A DNA stretch of 64,000 bases from Franconibacter helveticus LMG 23732 (GTDB lineage: Bacteria > Pseudomonadota > Gammaproteobacteria > Enterobacterales > Enterobacteriaceae): positions 1-64,000 of the forward strand of contig NZ_AWFX01000005.1 in assembly GCF_000463115.2 (NCBI RefSeq), in the 5' to 3' direction. A program made the translations under genes and the position numbers. This document shows positions 56,142 through 64,000 of this stretch, one piece after another. The notes beneath the pieces were generated by a model. It searched no databases. It was not told where the DNA came from and saw only the letters and a list, made by a program, of their open reading frames with translations. Positions within the stretch are counted from its first letter, which is position 1, and every line of letters starts with the position of its first letter.

Positions 56142-57584
56142 ATGTCCAGAAGGCTTCGCAGAACCAAAATCGTCACCACGTTAGGCCCGGCAACCGACCG
56201 CGATAATAATCTGGAAAAAGTTATCGCAGCGGGCGCCAACGTAGTGCGCATGAACTTCTCTCACGGCACGCCAGAAGATCATAAATTACGTGCTGATAAA
56301 GTCCGCGAAATTGCGGCGAAACTGGGCCGCCACGTCGCTATTCTCGGCGATTTGCAGGGGCCGAAGATCCGTGTATCCACCTTTAAAGAAGGGAAAGTTT
56401 TCCTCAACATCGGCGACAAATTTCTGCTTGATGCGAACCTCGGCAAAGGCGAAGGCGACAAAGAAAAAGTTGGTATCGACTATAAAGGCCTGCCGGCGGA
56501 TGTGGTGCCAGGCGATATTCTGCTGCTCGACGACGGGCGCGTACAGCTGAAGGTGCTGGAAGTGCAAGGCATGAAAGTCTTCACCGAAGTGACCGTCGGC
56601 GGCCCGCTTTCCAACAATAAAGGCATCAACAAACTGGGCGGCGGGCTTTCCGCTGAAGCCCTGACCGACAAAGATAAAGCGGATATCGTTACCGCTGCCG
56701 CCATTGATGTGGATTACCTGGCGGTCTCTTTCCCGCGCTGCGGCGAAGACCTGAACTATGCCCGCCGTCTGGCGCGGGATGCAGGCTGCAACGCGAAAAT
56801 CGTCGCCAAAGTGGAACGCGCCGAAGCGGTGTGCACGGAAGAGGCGATGGATGACATCATTCTCGCTTCCGATGTCGTGATGGTAGCGCGCGGCGACCTG
56901 GGCGTTGAAATCGGCGACCCGGAGCTGGTAGGCATCCAGAAAACGTTGATTCGTCGCGCCCGTAAGCTGAATCGTGCCGTCATTACCGCAACGCAGATGA
57001 TGGAGTCGATGATAACCAACCCGATGCCAACCCGCGCGGAAGTCATGGACGTGGCGAACGCCGTGCTGGACGGCACTGACGCCGTAATGCTCTCTGCTGA
57101 AACCGCCGCAGGGCAGTATCCGGCGGAAACCGTCGCGGCCATGGCGCGTGTTTGTCTCGGCGCGGAAAAAATTCCGAGCATTAACGTTTCCAAACACCGT
57201 CTGGATGTGCAGTTCGACAACGTGGAAGAGGCGCTCGCCATGTCTGCGATGTACGCGGCGAACCACCTGAAAGGGGTGACCGCTATCATCACCATGACCG
57301 AGTCCGGCCGCACCGCGCTGATGACCTCGCGCATCAGCTCCGGCCTGCCGATTTTCGCGCTCTCCCGCCACGAGCATACCCTGAACCTGACGGCGCTTTA
57401 CCGTGGCGTGACGCCAGTCTATTTCGACAGCCCCAACGACGGCGTCGTCGCTGCGCAGGACGCGGTAAACCTGCTGCGCGATAAAGGCTACCTGGTAACA
57501 GGCGATCTGGTTATCGTGACCCAGGGCGACGTAATGGGCACCATCGGCACCACCAACACCACGCGCATTCTGACCGTGGAATAA
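56142..57584 (+). CDS. pykA: Pyruvate kinase II
   Basis: A 480-residue AMP-activated pyruvate kinase. Active-site segments: [47 protein letters not shown] and [13 protein letters not shown]; the C-terminal allosteric domain follows. The start [11 protein letters not shown] matches E. coli, 25 codons inside a longer open frame. It is followed by two tandem terminators. Confidence 0.98.
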   Translation: MSRRLRRTKIVTTLGPATDRDNNLEKVIAAGANVVRMNFSHGTPEDHKLRADKVREIAAKLGRHVAILGDLQGPKIRVSTFKEGKVFLNIGDKFLLDANLGKGEGDKEKVGIDYKGLPADVVPGDILLLDDGRVQLKVLEVQGMKVFTEVTVGGPLSNNKGINKLGGGLSAEALTDKDKADIVTAAAIDVDYLAVSFPRCGEDLNYARRLARDAGCNAKIVAKVERAEAVCTEEAMDDIILASDVVMVARGDLGVEIGDPELVGIQKTLIRRARKLNRAVITATQMMESMITNPMPTRAEVMDVANAVLDGTDAVMLSAETAAGQYPAETVAAMARVCLGAEKIPSINVSKHRLDVQFDNVEEALAMSAMYAANHLKGVTAIITMTESGRTALMTSRISSGLPIFALSRHEHTLNLTALYRGVTPVYFDSPNDGVVAAQDAVNLLRDKGYLVTGDLVIVTQGDVMGTIGTTNTTRILTVE

Positions 57585-57607
57585 AAAAGGGGCCAGCGCC
57601 CCTTTTT
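57584..57607 (+). terminator. pykA terminator 1
   Basis: GGGGC-CAGC-GCCCC stem with A6 on the left and T5 on the right, starting at the pykA stop. Confidence 0.85.
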
Positions 57608-57615
57608 GTTTTCAG

Positions 57616-57640
57616 GCCGCTCGCTATGAGCGGCTTTTTT
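57616..57640 (+). terminator. pykA terminator 2
   Basis: GCCGCTC-GCTAT-GAGCGGC stem followed by T6. The T-run includes the first bases of the lpxM stop codon (57639-57641), so it is shared with the opposing gene. Confidence 0.8.
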
Positions 57641-58610
57641 ATGACTTCGGATAAAGCTCTTTACGTTTGTAAGGCTCTTTTTCGCCCGCTTTGCGGGTCT
57701 TAAGCAGCTTCAGGATCCAGGTATATTGCTCCGGGTGCGGACCGATGAAATGCTCTACCTCTTCATTCATCCGGCGCGCCAGGGTTACATCGTCGGCATC
57801 CAGCAAGTCGTCCATTGGCGGGCGAACCAGCACGTCCAGACGGTGAGTTTTGCCGTTATAAACCGGAAACAGCGGAACAACGCGCGCGCGACAGACGTTC
57901 ATCAGGCGGCCTACCGCAGGCAGCGTCGCCTTATACGTCGCGAAGAAATCCACAAACTCGCTCTGTTCAGGCCCGTGGTCTTCATCCGGCAAATAGTATC
58001 CCCAGTACCCTTCGCGTACGGATTTAATAAAGGGTTTGATGCCATCGTTACGCGGATGCAAACGGCCGCCGAAGCGCAGACGAACCTTGTTCCAGACATA
58101 ATCAAATACCGGATTGCCCTGATTATGGAACATGCCGGCCACCTGAACGCCTCGTGAGGCCAGCAGCATAGCGGGAACATCTATCGCCCAGCCGTGGGGC
58201 ACCAGCATGATGACTCGCTCTTTTTTGTCCAGCATCTCCCTCAGGATCTCTTCGCCATGCCAGTCGACCCGCTTAAGCAGTTTTTCCGGCCCGCGCAGCG
58301 CCAGTTCCGCCATAAAGACCATCGCCTGCGGCGCGGTAGCGAACATATCGTCGATAATCTTTTCACGCTGCGCTTCCGAAAGTTCAGGGAAGCAGTAAAA
58401 CAGGTTGATGCGCGCGCGGCGGCGGGCGCTTTTCCCAAACCTGCCGCCAATACGCCCGATTTTACCCAGCAACGGGTCGCGTAGCGCCGGCGGGGTTAAT
58501 GCCAGCGCGGCGAAAGCGCCGATGCCTAACCATGTGCCCCAGTAGCGCGGATGCAAGAAGGCTTTATCAAATTTGGGGATGTATTCGTTGTTCGTTGTTT
58601 TGGTTTCCAT
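57639..58610 (-). CDS. lpxM: Lipid A myristoyltransferase LpxM
   Basis: A 323-residue inner-membrane acyltransferase of the LpxL/LpxM family that adds the sixth acyl chain to Kdo2-lipid A. The HX4D catalytic motif is VPHGWAID, with the later GYYLPDEDHGPEQSEF and FVDFFATYKATLP segments typical of LpxM. One membrane helix lies at about 26-43 (WLGIGAFAALALTPPAL). It is convergent with pykA and downstream of mepM on the same strand. Confidence 0.95.
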   Translation of the reverse strand: METKTTNNEYIPKFDKAFLHPRYWGTWLGIGAFAALALTPPALRDPLLGKIGRIGGRFGKSARRRARINLFYCFPELSEAQREKIIDDMFATAPQAMVFMAELALRGPEKLLKRVDWHGEEILREMLDKKERVIMLVPHGWAIDVPAMLLASRGVQVAGMFHNQGNPVFDYVWNKVRLRFGGRLHPRNDGIKPFIKSVREGYWGYYLPDEDHGPEQSEFVDFFATYKATLPAVGRLMNVCRARVVPLFPVYNGKTHRLDVLVRPPMDDLLDADDVTLARRMNEEVEHFIGPHPEQYTWILKLLKTRKAGEKEPYKRKELYPKS

Positions 58611-58682
58611 GCCTGCTCTCGGGGCGTCATCTGTTCAATATAAATTAAGCAAATAGTTTAGCGGCGGGCGGACCGCCAGACA

Positions 58683-58714
58683 AAAGAAAAAGCCGGCGCG
58701 AAGAGCGCCGGCTT
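58683..58714 (-). terminator. mepM terminator
   Basis: AAGCCGGCGC / GCGCCGGCTT hairpin with an A-rich left flank (T-run on the minus strand), 17 bases after the mepM stop. Confidence 0.8.
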
Positions 58715-58730
58715 GTTAACCGCGGATTCG

Positions 58731-60059
58731 TTAATCAAATCGCAGCTGCGGGATAACCTCGTTCGCCTGCGCCAGATAGTCGCGACGATCGGAGCCGGTC
58801 AACCCTTCTGTACGCGGCAGCTTCGCCGTCAGCGGGTTTACCGCCTGCTGGTTTATCCAGATTTCGTAGTGCAGGTGCGGGCCGGTAGAGCGCCCGGTAT
58901 TGCCGGAAAGGGCGATACGATCGCCGCGTTTCACTTTCTGGCCCGGTTTCACCAGCAGTTTCTTCAGGTGCATATAACGGGTGGTGTAAGTACGCCCGTG
59001 ACGGATTGCGACATAATAGCCTGCCGCGCCGCTACGTTTGGCCATCACCACTTCGCCATCGCCCACCGCCAGCACTGGCGTACCCTGCGGCATGGCGAAA
59101 TCCACCCCTTTATGCGGCGCCACGCGGCCCGTTACCGGGTTGAGTCGACGCGGGTTAAAGTTCGAAGAGACGCGGAACTGACGCGACGTCGGGAAGCGCA
59201 GGAAGCCTTTTGCAAGGCCGGAGCCGTTACGGTCGTAGAACTTGCCGTCTTCAGCGCGGATCGCGTAGTAATCTTTACCGTCAGAGCGCAGGCGCACGCC
59301 CAACAGTTGGCTTTGCTCTCGTTTGCCATCCAGCATTTCACGGGACATCAGCACAGAGAACTCATCGCCTTTCTTGAGCTTGCGAAAATCCATCTGCCAC
59401 TGCATCGCTTTGATAACCGCGCTGATTTCAGCGCTGTTCAGGCCAGCGTCTTTGGCGCTTGCAACGAAGCTGCCGCCAACGGTGCCTTTCATTACGCTGT
59501 TCACCCAGTCGCCCTGCGCGATTTCGCTGCTCATTTTAAAGCCGCCGTTTGCCTGGCGGTCGTACGTCCGTGTTTCGCGGCGCGACATTTCCCACGTCAG
59601 GCGTTGCAGTTCGCCTTCCGGGGTCAGCGTCCAGGAGATCTGCTGACCGATTTTCAGATTCCGCAAATCTTTGTCGACAGCGGCGAGCTGACTGATTTCG
59701 CCCATATCGATGCCGTACTGGTTAAGCACGCTGCTCAGGGTATCGCCGGTAGAAACGACATATTCATGCACGCCCGCTTCACCCGCCGTTTTTTCATCAA
59801 GCTCATCCTGAGGAATGGCTTCGTCTTCCGCCTCCGGCGCAGCCTGGTCTATCGGCTCGCTCGCCTCCGGCAGCAAAGAGCGCACTTCATTTTTCTCAAG
59901 CTCGATGGTCTTAACGATGGGCGCAGATTCGGGGTGGTAGATATACGGCCGCCAGACGGCGACCGCGAGAGTAAGAACGGTAAGCGACCCCAGCATGACG
60001 CGATGAGGCCGGGGCAGATTGTTAAATGCCAGAGCGACAGAACGGGCTATCTGTTGCAC
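58731..60059 (-). CDS. mepM: Murein DD-endopeptidase MepM
   Basis: A 442-residue peptidoglycan endopeptidase (formerly YebA) that cuts DD cross-links for cell-wall growth. It has an N-terminal membrane anchor (VMLGSLTVLTLAVAVW), a LysM domain around residues 100-145 (YVVSTGDTLSSVLNQYGI), an OapA-like linker and a C-terminal M23 domain with HKGVDFAMP and HLHYEIWIN zinc motifs. It lies 15 bases downstream of znuA on the same strand, so it may be partly zinc-regulated. Confidence 0.96.
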   Translation of the reverse strand: MQQIARSVALAFNNLPRPHRVMLGSLTVLTLAVAVWRPYIYHPESAPIVKTIELEKNEVRSLLPEASEPIDQAAPEAEDEAIPQDELDEKTAGEAGVHEYVVSTGDTLSSVLNQYGIDMGEISQLAAVDKDLRNLKIGQQISWTLTPEGELQRLTWEMSRRETRTYDRQANGGFKMSSEIAQGDWVNSVMKGTVGGSFVASAKDAGLNSAEISAVIKAMQWQMDFRKLKKGDEFSVLMSREMLDGKREQSQLLGVRLRSDGKDYYAIRAEDGKFYDRNGSGLAKGFLRFPTSRQFRVSSNFNPRRLNPVTGRVAPHKGVDFAMPQGTPVLAVGDGEVVMAKRSGAAGYYVAIRHGRTYTTRYMHLKKLLVKPGQKVKRGDRIALSGNTGRSTGPHLHYEIWINQQAVNPLTAKLPRTEGLTGSDRRDYLAQANEVIPQLRFD

Positions 60060-60074
60060 AAATTCACTTCCTCG

Positions 60075-61019
60075 TTAATCTCCTTTCAGGCAGCTCGCAT
60101 ACTGGTTCGATAGCTGGGTCAGGAACTGCATATAGCTCTCCTTCCCTACCTTTATGTCTGTTCCCAGTGGATCCAGAGTTCCCATTCGAACCTTCGTCCC
60201 CCTGGCAACGGCTTCGATGACCGCTGGCCTGAACTGTGGCTCAGCAAAAACGCAGGTCGCTTTTTGCTCAACCAACTGTGTTCTGATTTCATGTAAACGC
60301 TGAGCGCCAGGCTGGATTTCGGGGTTAACGGTAAAGTGACCCAGAGATGTCAATCCGTAGTGTTTTTCAAAGTAGCCATAAGCGTCGTGAAAAACGAAAT
60401 AACCTTTACCTTTCAGTGGCGTCAGCACGGTGGACACCTGCTTGTCGGTGCGGTCGAGTTCCGCTTCGAAGCGTTGCAGGTTCGCGTCCAGTTGGGCTTT
60501 ACTTTGCGGCATAAGTTCCACTAATTTTTCATGGATTGCAACCGCCGAGGATTTGGCTATTTCAGGCGAGAGCCAGATATGCAGGTTATAGTCGCCGTGG
60601 TGGTGATGCCCGTCACTTTCTTCACCATGATGATGTCCCTCATCGTGGTCGTGCTCGTCCTCTTCACTGCTTTTCATCAGCACAGGCTTGACGCTTTCAA
60701 GCCCGGCCAGGGCAAGCTGTTTTTGCGCAGGCAGCGTGCCGACCGTTTTTTGCATGAACGCTTCCATTTCCGGCCCTACCCAGACCACTAAGTCCGCGTT
60801 CTGCATACGTTTTACATCGGATGGGCGCAATGAGTAATCATGCTCAGAAGCGCCATCGGGCAGTAAGACTTCCGTTGGAGTGACGCCGTCAGCGATAGCG
60901 GCCGCAATGAAGCCCAAAGGCTTAAGCGAAGCGACTACGGCGGCCTGTGAAGGGGCGGTGGCCCCTGCCCATAAAGCTGCTGAAACAGCAGCGAAAAGAA
61001 GCGTATTTTTATGTAACAT
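60075..61019 (-). CDS. znuA: Zinc ABC transporter substrate-binding protein ZnuA
   Basis: A 314-residue periplasmic zinc-binding protein. The signal peptide [26 protein letters not shown] is followed by a cluster A-I domain. A His/Asp/Glu-rich loop ([23 protein letters not shown], about residues 121-143) is typical of high-affinity ZnuA. Conserved ligands are in [14 protein letters not shown] and FVFHDAYGY. It is divergent from znuCB across a Zur box. Confidence 0.97.
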   Translation of the reverse strand: MLHKNTLLFAAVSAALWAGATAPSQAAVVASLKPLGFIAAAIADGVTPTEVLLPDGASEHDYSLRPSDVKRMQNADLVVWVGPEMEAFMQKTVGTLPAQKQLALAGLESVKPVLMKSSEEDEHDHDEGHHHGEESDGHHHHGDYNLHIWLSPEIAKSSAVAIHEKLVELMPQSKAQLDANLQRFEAELDRTDKQVSTVLTPLKGKGYFVFHDAYGYFEKHYGLTSLGHFTVNPEIQPGAQRLHEIRTQLVEQKATCVFAEPQFRPAVIEAVARGTKVRMGTLDPLGTDIKVGKESYMQFLTQLSNQYASCLKGD

Positions 61020-61048
61020 AATGCGTCTTATCGTCGTGATGAATGAAA

Positions 61049-61071
61049 GAAGTGTGATATTATAACATTCT
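61049..61071. promoter_or_regulatory. Zur box between znuA and znuCB
   Basis: GAAGTGTGATATTATAACATTCT, a near-palindrome that is the reverse complement of the E. coli znu Zur operator as remembered (GAAATGTTATAATATCACACTTC, about one mismatch). It lies about 30 bases from either start, so one Zur dimer pair controls both directions. Confidence 0.92.
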
Positions 61072-61097
61072 AACGCTTATGCAACGCCTTATTGACT

Positions 61098-61853
61098 ATG
61101 ACTAATTTGGTTTCACTGGAAAAGATCTCCGTCTCGTTTGGCCAACGCCGCGTCCTGTCTGACGTTTCGCTGTCATTGCGCCCCGGAAGAATACTCACAT
61201 TGCTTGGGCCTAACGGCGCCGGCAAATCAACGCTTGTGCGCGTCGTGCTGGGCCTCGTAGCACCCGACGAAGGGGTTATCAAGCGCGACAGAAATCTGCG
61301 CATTGGCTATGTGCCGCAAAAACTCCATCTGGACGCCACGCTGCCGCTGACTGTCAGCCGCTTTATGCGCCTGCGTCCAGGCACCCGTAAAGCGGATATT
61401 CTGCCTGCGCTCAAGCGTGTTCAGGCGGGCCATTTAATTGACGCGCCGATGCAAAAGCTCTCCGGCGGGGAAACGCAGCGCGTGCTGCTGGCCCGCGCCC
61501 TGCTCAACAAGCCGCAGCTGCTGGTGCTTGATGAGCCAACCCAGGGGGTGGACGTTAACGGTCAGGTGGCGCTTTACGATCTGATTGATAAACTTCGCCA
61601 GGAGCTCGACTGCGCGGTGCTCATGGTCTCGCATGACCTGCATCTGGTGATGGCGAAAACAGACGACGTGCTGTGCCTCAACCACCATATTTGCTGCTCC
61701 GGCACGCCGGAGGTGGTCTCTACCCATCCGGAATTTATCGCTATGTTCGGCCCGCGCGGCGCCGAGCAGCTTGGTATTTATCGCCATCAACATAACCATC
61801 GTCACGATCTTCAGGGACGGATTGTTTTACGCAGAGGAAATGGCCAGCCATGA
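61098..61853 (+). CDS. znuC: Zinc ABC transporter ATPase ZnuC
   Basis: A 251-residue ABC ATPase. Walker A is GPNGAGKST, the signature LSGGETQR, Walker B LLVLDEP and the H-loop MVSHDLH. The C-terminus has a His-rich stretch ([10 protein letters not shown]) typical of ZnuC. I chose the ATG at 61098 (MTNLVSLEK), which matches E. coli length; a TTG two codons earlier is possible. Its stop overlaps znuB. Confidence 0.97.
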   Translation: MTNLVSLEKISVSFGQRRVLSDVSLSLRPGRILTLLGPNGAGKSTLVRVVLGLVAPDEGVIKRDRNLRIGYVPQKLHLDATLPLTVSRFMRLRPGTRKADILPALKRVQAGHLIDAPMQKLSGGETQRVLLARALLNKPQLLVLDEPTQGVDVNGQVALYDLIDKLRQELDCAVLMVSHDLHLVMAKTDDVLCLNHHICCSGTPEVVSTHPEFIAMFGPRGAEQLGIYRHQHNHRHDLQGRIVLRRGNGQP

Positions 61854-62635
61854 TTGAACTTCTTTTTCCCGGCTGGCTTGCCGGGATGCTGCTTGCCTGC
61901 GCCGCCGGGCCGCTTGGCTCGTTTGTGGTCTGGCGCAGAATGTCTTATTTCGGCGATACCCTGGCGCACGCCTCGCTGCTGGGGGTAGCCTTTGGCCTGT
62001 TGCTTGATGTCAATCCGTTTTATGCGGTTATTGCCGTAACGCTGCTGCTGGCGCTGGGGCTGGTATGGCTTGAGAAACGCCCGCATCTGGCGATTGATAC
62101 GCTGCTCGGCATCATGGCGCACAGCGCCCTGTCGCTCGGGCTGGTGGTGGTCAGCCTGATGTCCAACATTCGCGTGGATCTGATGGCGTATCTCTTTGGC
62201 GACCTGCTGGCGGTCACGCCCGCCGATCTGGTCTCTATCGCGCTTGGCGTCGTGGTTGTGGTAGGCGTGCTTTGCTGGCAGTGGCGCAGCCTGCTCGCCA
62301 TGACCATCAGCGCGGACCTGGCGTTTGTGGATGGCGTGCGCTTACAGCGCGTAAAACTGCTGCTGATGCTGGTAACGGCGCTGACAATCGGCGTGGCGAT
62401 GAAGTTTGTCGGCGCGCTGATTATTACTTCGCTGCTGATTATTCCTGCCGCTACGGCGCGTCGCTTCGCCCGCACGCCGGAGCAGATGGCCGGTTTCGCG
62501 GTCGTTATCGGCATGCTGGCCGTGACAGGCGGGCTGACGTTCTCCGCTTTTTACGACACGCCGGCGGGGCCGTCAGTGGTTCTCTGCGCCGCGCTGTTGT
62601 TTATTCTCACCATGACAAAGCGCATGCCGGCCTGA
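61850..62635 (+). CDS. znuB: Zinc ABC transporter permease ZnuB
   Basis: A 261-residue ABC-3 family permease with about eight membrane helices, forming ZnuABC with ZnuC and ZnuA. It begins [45 protein letters not shown], which is the family signature. The start overlaps the znuC stop (ATGA). It is followed by an intrinsic terminator shared with ruvB. Confidence 0.97.
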   Translation: MIELLFPGWLAGMLLACAAGPLGSFVVWRRMSYFGDTLAHASLLGVAFGLLLDVNPFYAVIAVTLLLALGLVWLEKRPHLAIDTLLGIMAHSALSLGLVVVSLMSNIRVDLMAYLFGDLLAVTPADLVSIALGVVVVVGVLCWQWRSLLAMTISADLAFVDGVRLQRVKLLLMLVTALTIGVAMKFVGALIITSLLIIPAATARRFARTPEQMAGFAVVIGMLAVTGGLTFSAFYDTPAGPSVVLCAALLFILTMTKRMPA

Positions 62636-62640
62636 GCCGA

Positions 62641-62676
62641 AAAAAAAGAAAGGCGCCTTATCGGGCGCCTTTTTTG
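62641..62676. terminator. znuB/ruvB bidirectional terminator
   Basis: AAGGCGCC / GGCGCCTT hairpin flanked by an A-rich left and T-rich right side, between the convergent znuB and ruvB stops. Confidence 0.85.
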
Positions 62677-62684
62677 TTTGTTGA

Positions 62685-63698
<1,014 letters not shown>

Positions 63699-63703
63699 CT
63701 ACC

Positions 63704-64000
63704 TCACAATGCCGCGCGCAGCGCTTCGCGGATCAGCGTTTCGCTGTCAGCGTCCGGGCGGGCAATTTTACTGACCATACGGCTGGCTTCCTGGGGTTTA
63801 TAGCCCAGCGCCACCAGCGCGGCAACCGCTTCTGCTTCGGCGTCGTCTGGCTGCGGGCCCGCAGGCGACGTCAGCACCAGATCCGCCGCTGGCGTAAAGA
63901 GATCGCCATGCAGACCTTTGAAGCGGTCCTTCATTTCTACCACCAGTCGTTCAGCGGTTTTTTTGCCGATGCCCGGCAGTTTAACCAGCATTTCCGGCTC
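63704..64000 (-). CDS. ruvA: Holliday junction helicase subunit RuvA (3' part)
   Basis: The last 98 residues of RuvA; the gene runs off the right edge of the window. The visible part starts within domain II ([22 protein letters not shown], a helix-hairpin-helix) and continues through the acidic linker to domain III ([20 protein letters not shown]...[10 protein letters not shown]), which contacts RuvB. Upstream gene of ruvAB, an SOS operon in E. coli. Confidence 0.97.
   Translation of the reverse strand, partial: EPEMLVKLPGIGKKTAERLVVEMKDRFKGLHGDLFTPAADLVLTSPAGPQPDDAEAEAVAALVALGYKPQEASRMVSKIARPDADSETLIREALRAAL

Overview
The window is chromosomal DNA from a member of the Enterobacteriaceae. 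Almost every protein matches an Escherichia coli K-12 protein in length and motifs. The order is the enteric backbone rnd-fadD-yeaY-tsaB-yoaA ... sdaA-manXYZ-mntP-cspC-mgrB-kdgR-htpX-prc-proQ-letAB-rsmF-holE-exoX-ptrB-purT-eda-edd-zwf-hexR-pykA-lpxM-mepM-znuACB-ruvBA. Base composition is GC-rich with GC-rich third positions, so it is not Escherichia. A Cronobacter-like genus fits, but I cannot prove the genus from this sequence alone.

Layout. Positions 1-2823 are the integrase-proximal end of a lambdoid prophage: a NinX-like gene, small accessory ORFs, an excisionase and a tyrosine integrase, with three intrinsic terminators. It abuts the 3' end of ycgN. From 2847 comes ycgN-ycgM-ycgL, then the division-site operon minCDE, then rnd and fadD (both TTG starts), yeaY, tsaB, yoaA, yoaB, yoaH, pabB-nudL, sdaA, pdeD and yoaE. 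yoaE is preceded by an overlapping upstream ORF. The mannose PTS operon manXYZ, yobD and the manganese exporter mntP (MntR site plus yybP-ykoY riboswitch) follow.

From 25 to 30 kb: rlmA (apparent ATA start), yobF-cspC, an AT-rich gap, a metallo-beta-lactamase-fold hydrolase placed behind mgrB-yebO, then yobH and kdgR. From 30 to 45 kb are envelope and RNA functions: htpX, prc, proQ, msrC, letA-letB, rsmF, yebV, yebW, pphA, the potassium-binding protein kbp, the antisense sRNA pair SdsR/SraC, the copper cluster yebY-yebZ-yobA, holE and exoX.

From 45 to 64 kb: ptrB, yebE, yebF, the SOS gene yebG divergent from purT, the Entner-Doudoroff block eda-edd-zwf with regulator hexR, pykA, lpxM, mepM, the zinc-uptake locus znuA/znuCB with a Zur box, ruvB and the 3' half of ruvA.

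Functional grouping: carbon flow (manXYZ, kdgR, zwf-edd-eda, hexR, pykA), envelope maintenance (prc, htpX, letAB, mepM, lpxM, Slp-type lipoprotein), metal homeostasis (mntP, znuABC, copC/copD-like, kbp for K+), and DNA replication/repair (holE, exoX, yoaA, yebG, ruvAB). I see no defence island, CRISPR array, insertion sequence or tRNA. The most unusual features are leader and start-codon arrangements: the uORF of yoaE with a hairpin in its Shine-Dalgarno spacer, the AUA start of rlmA, the nonsense codon in yobF, and the hydrolase gene behind mgrB-yebO.
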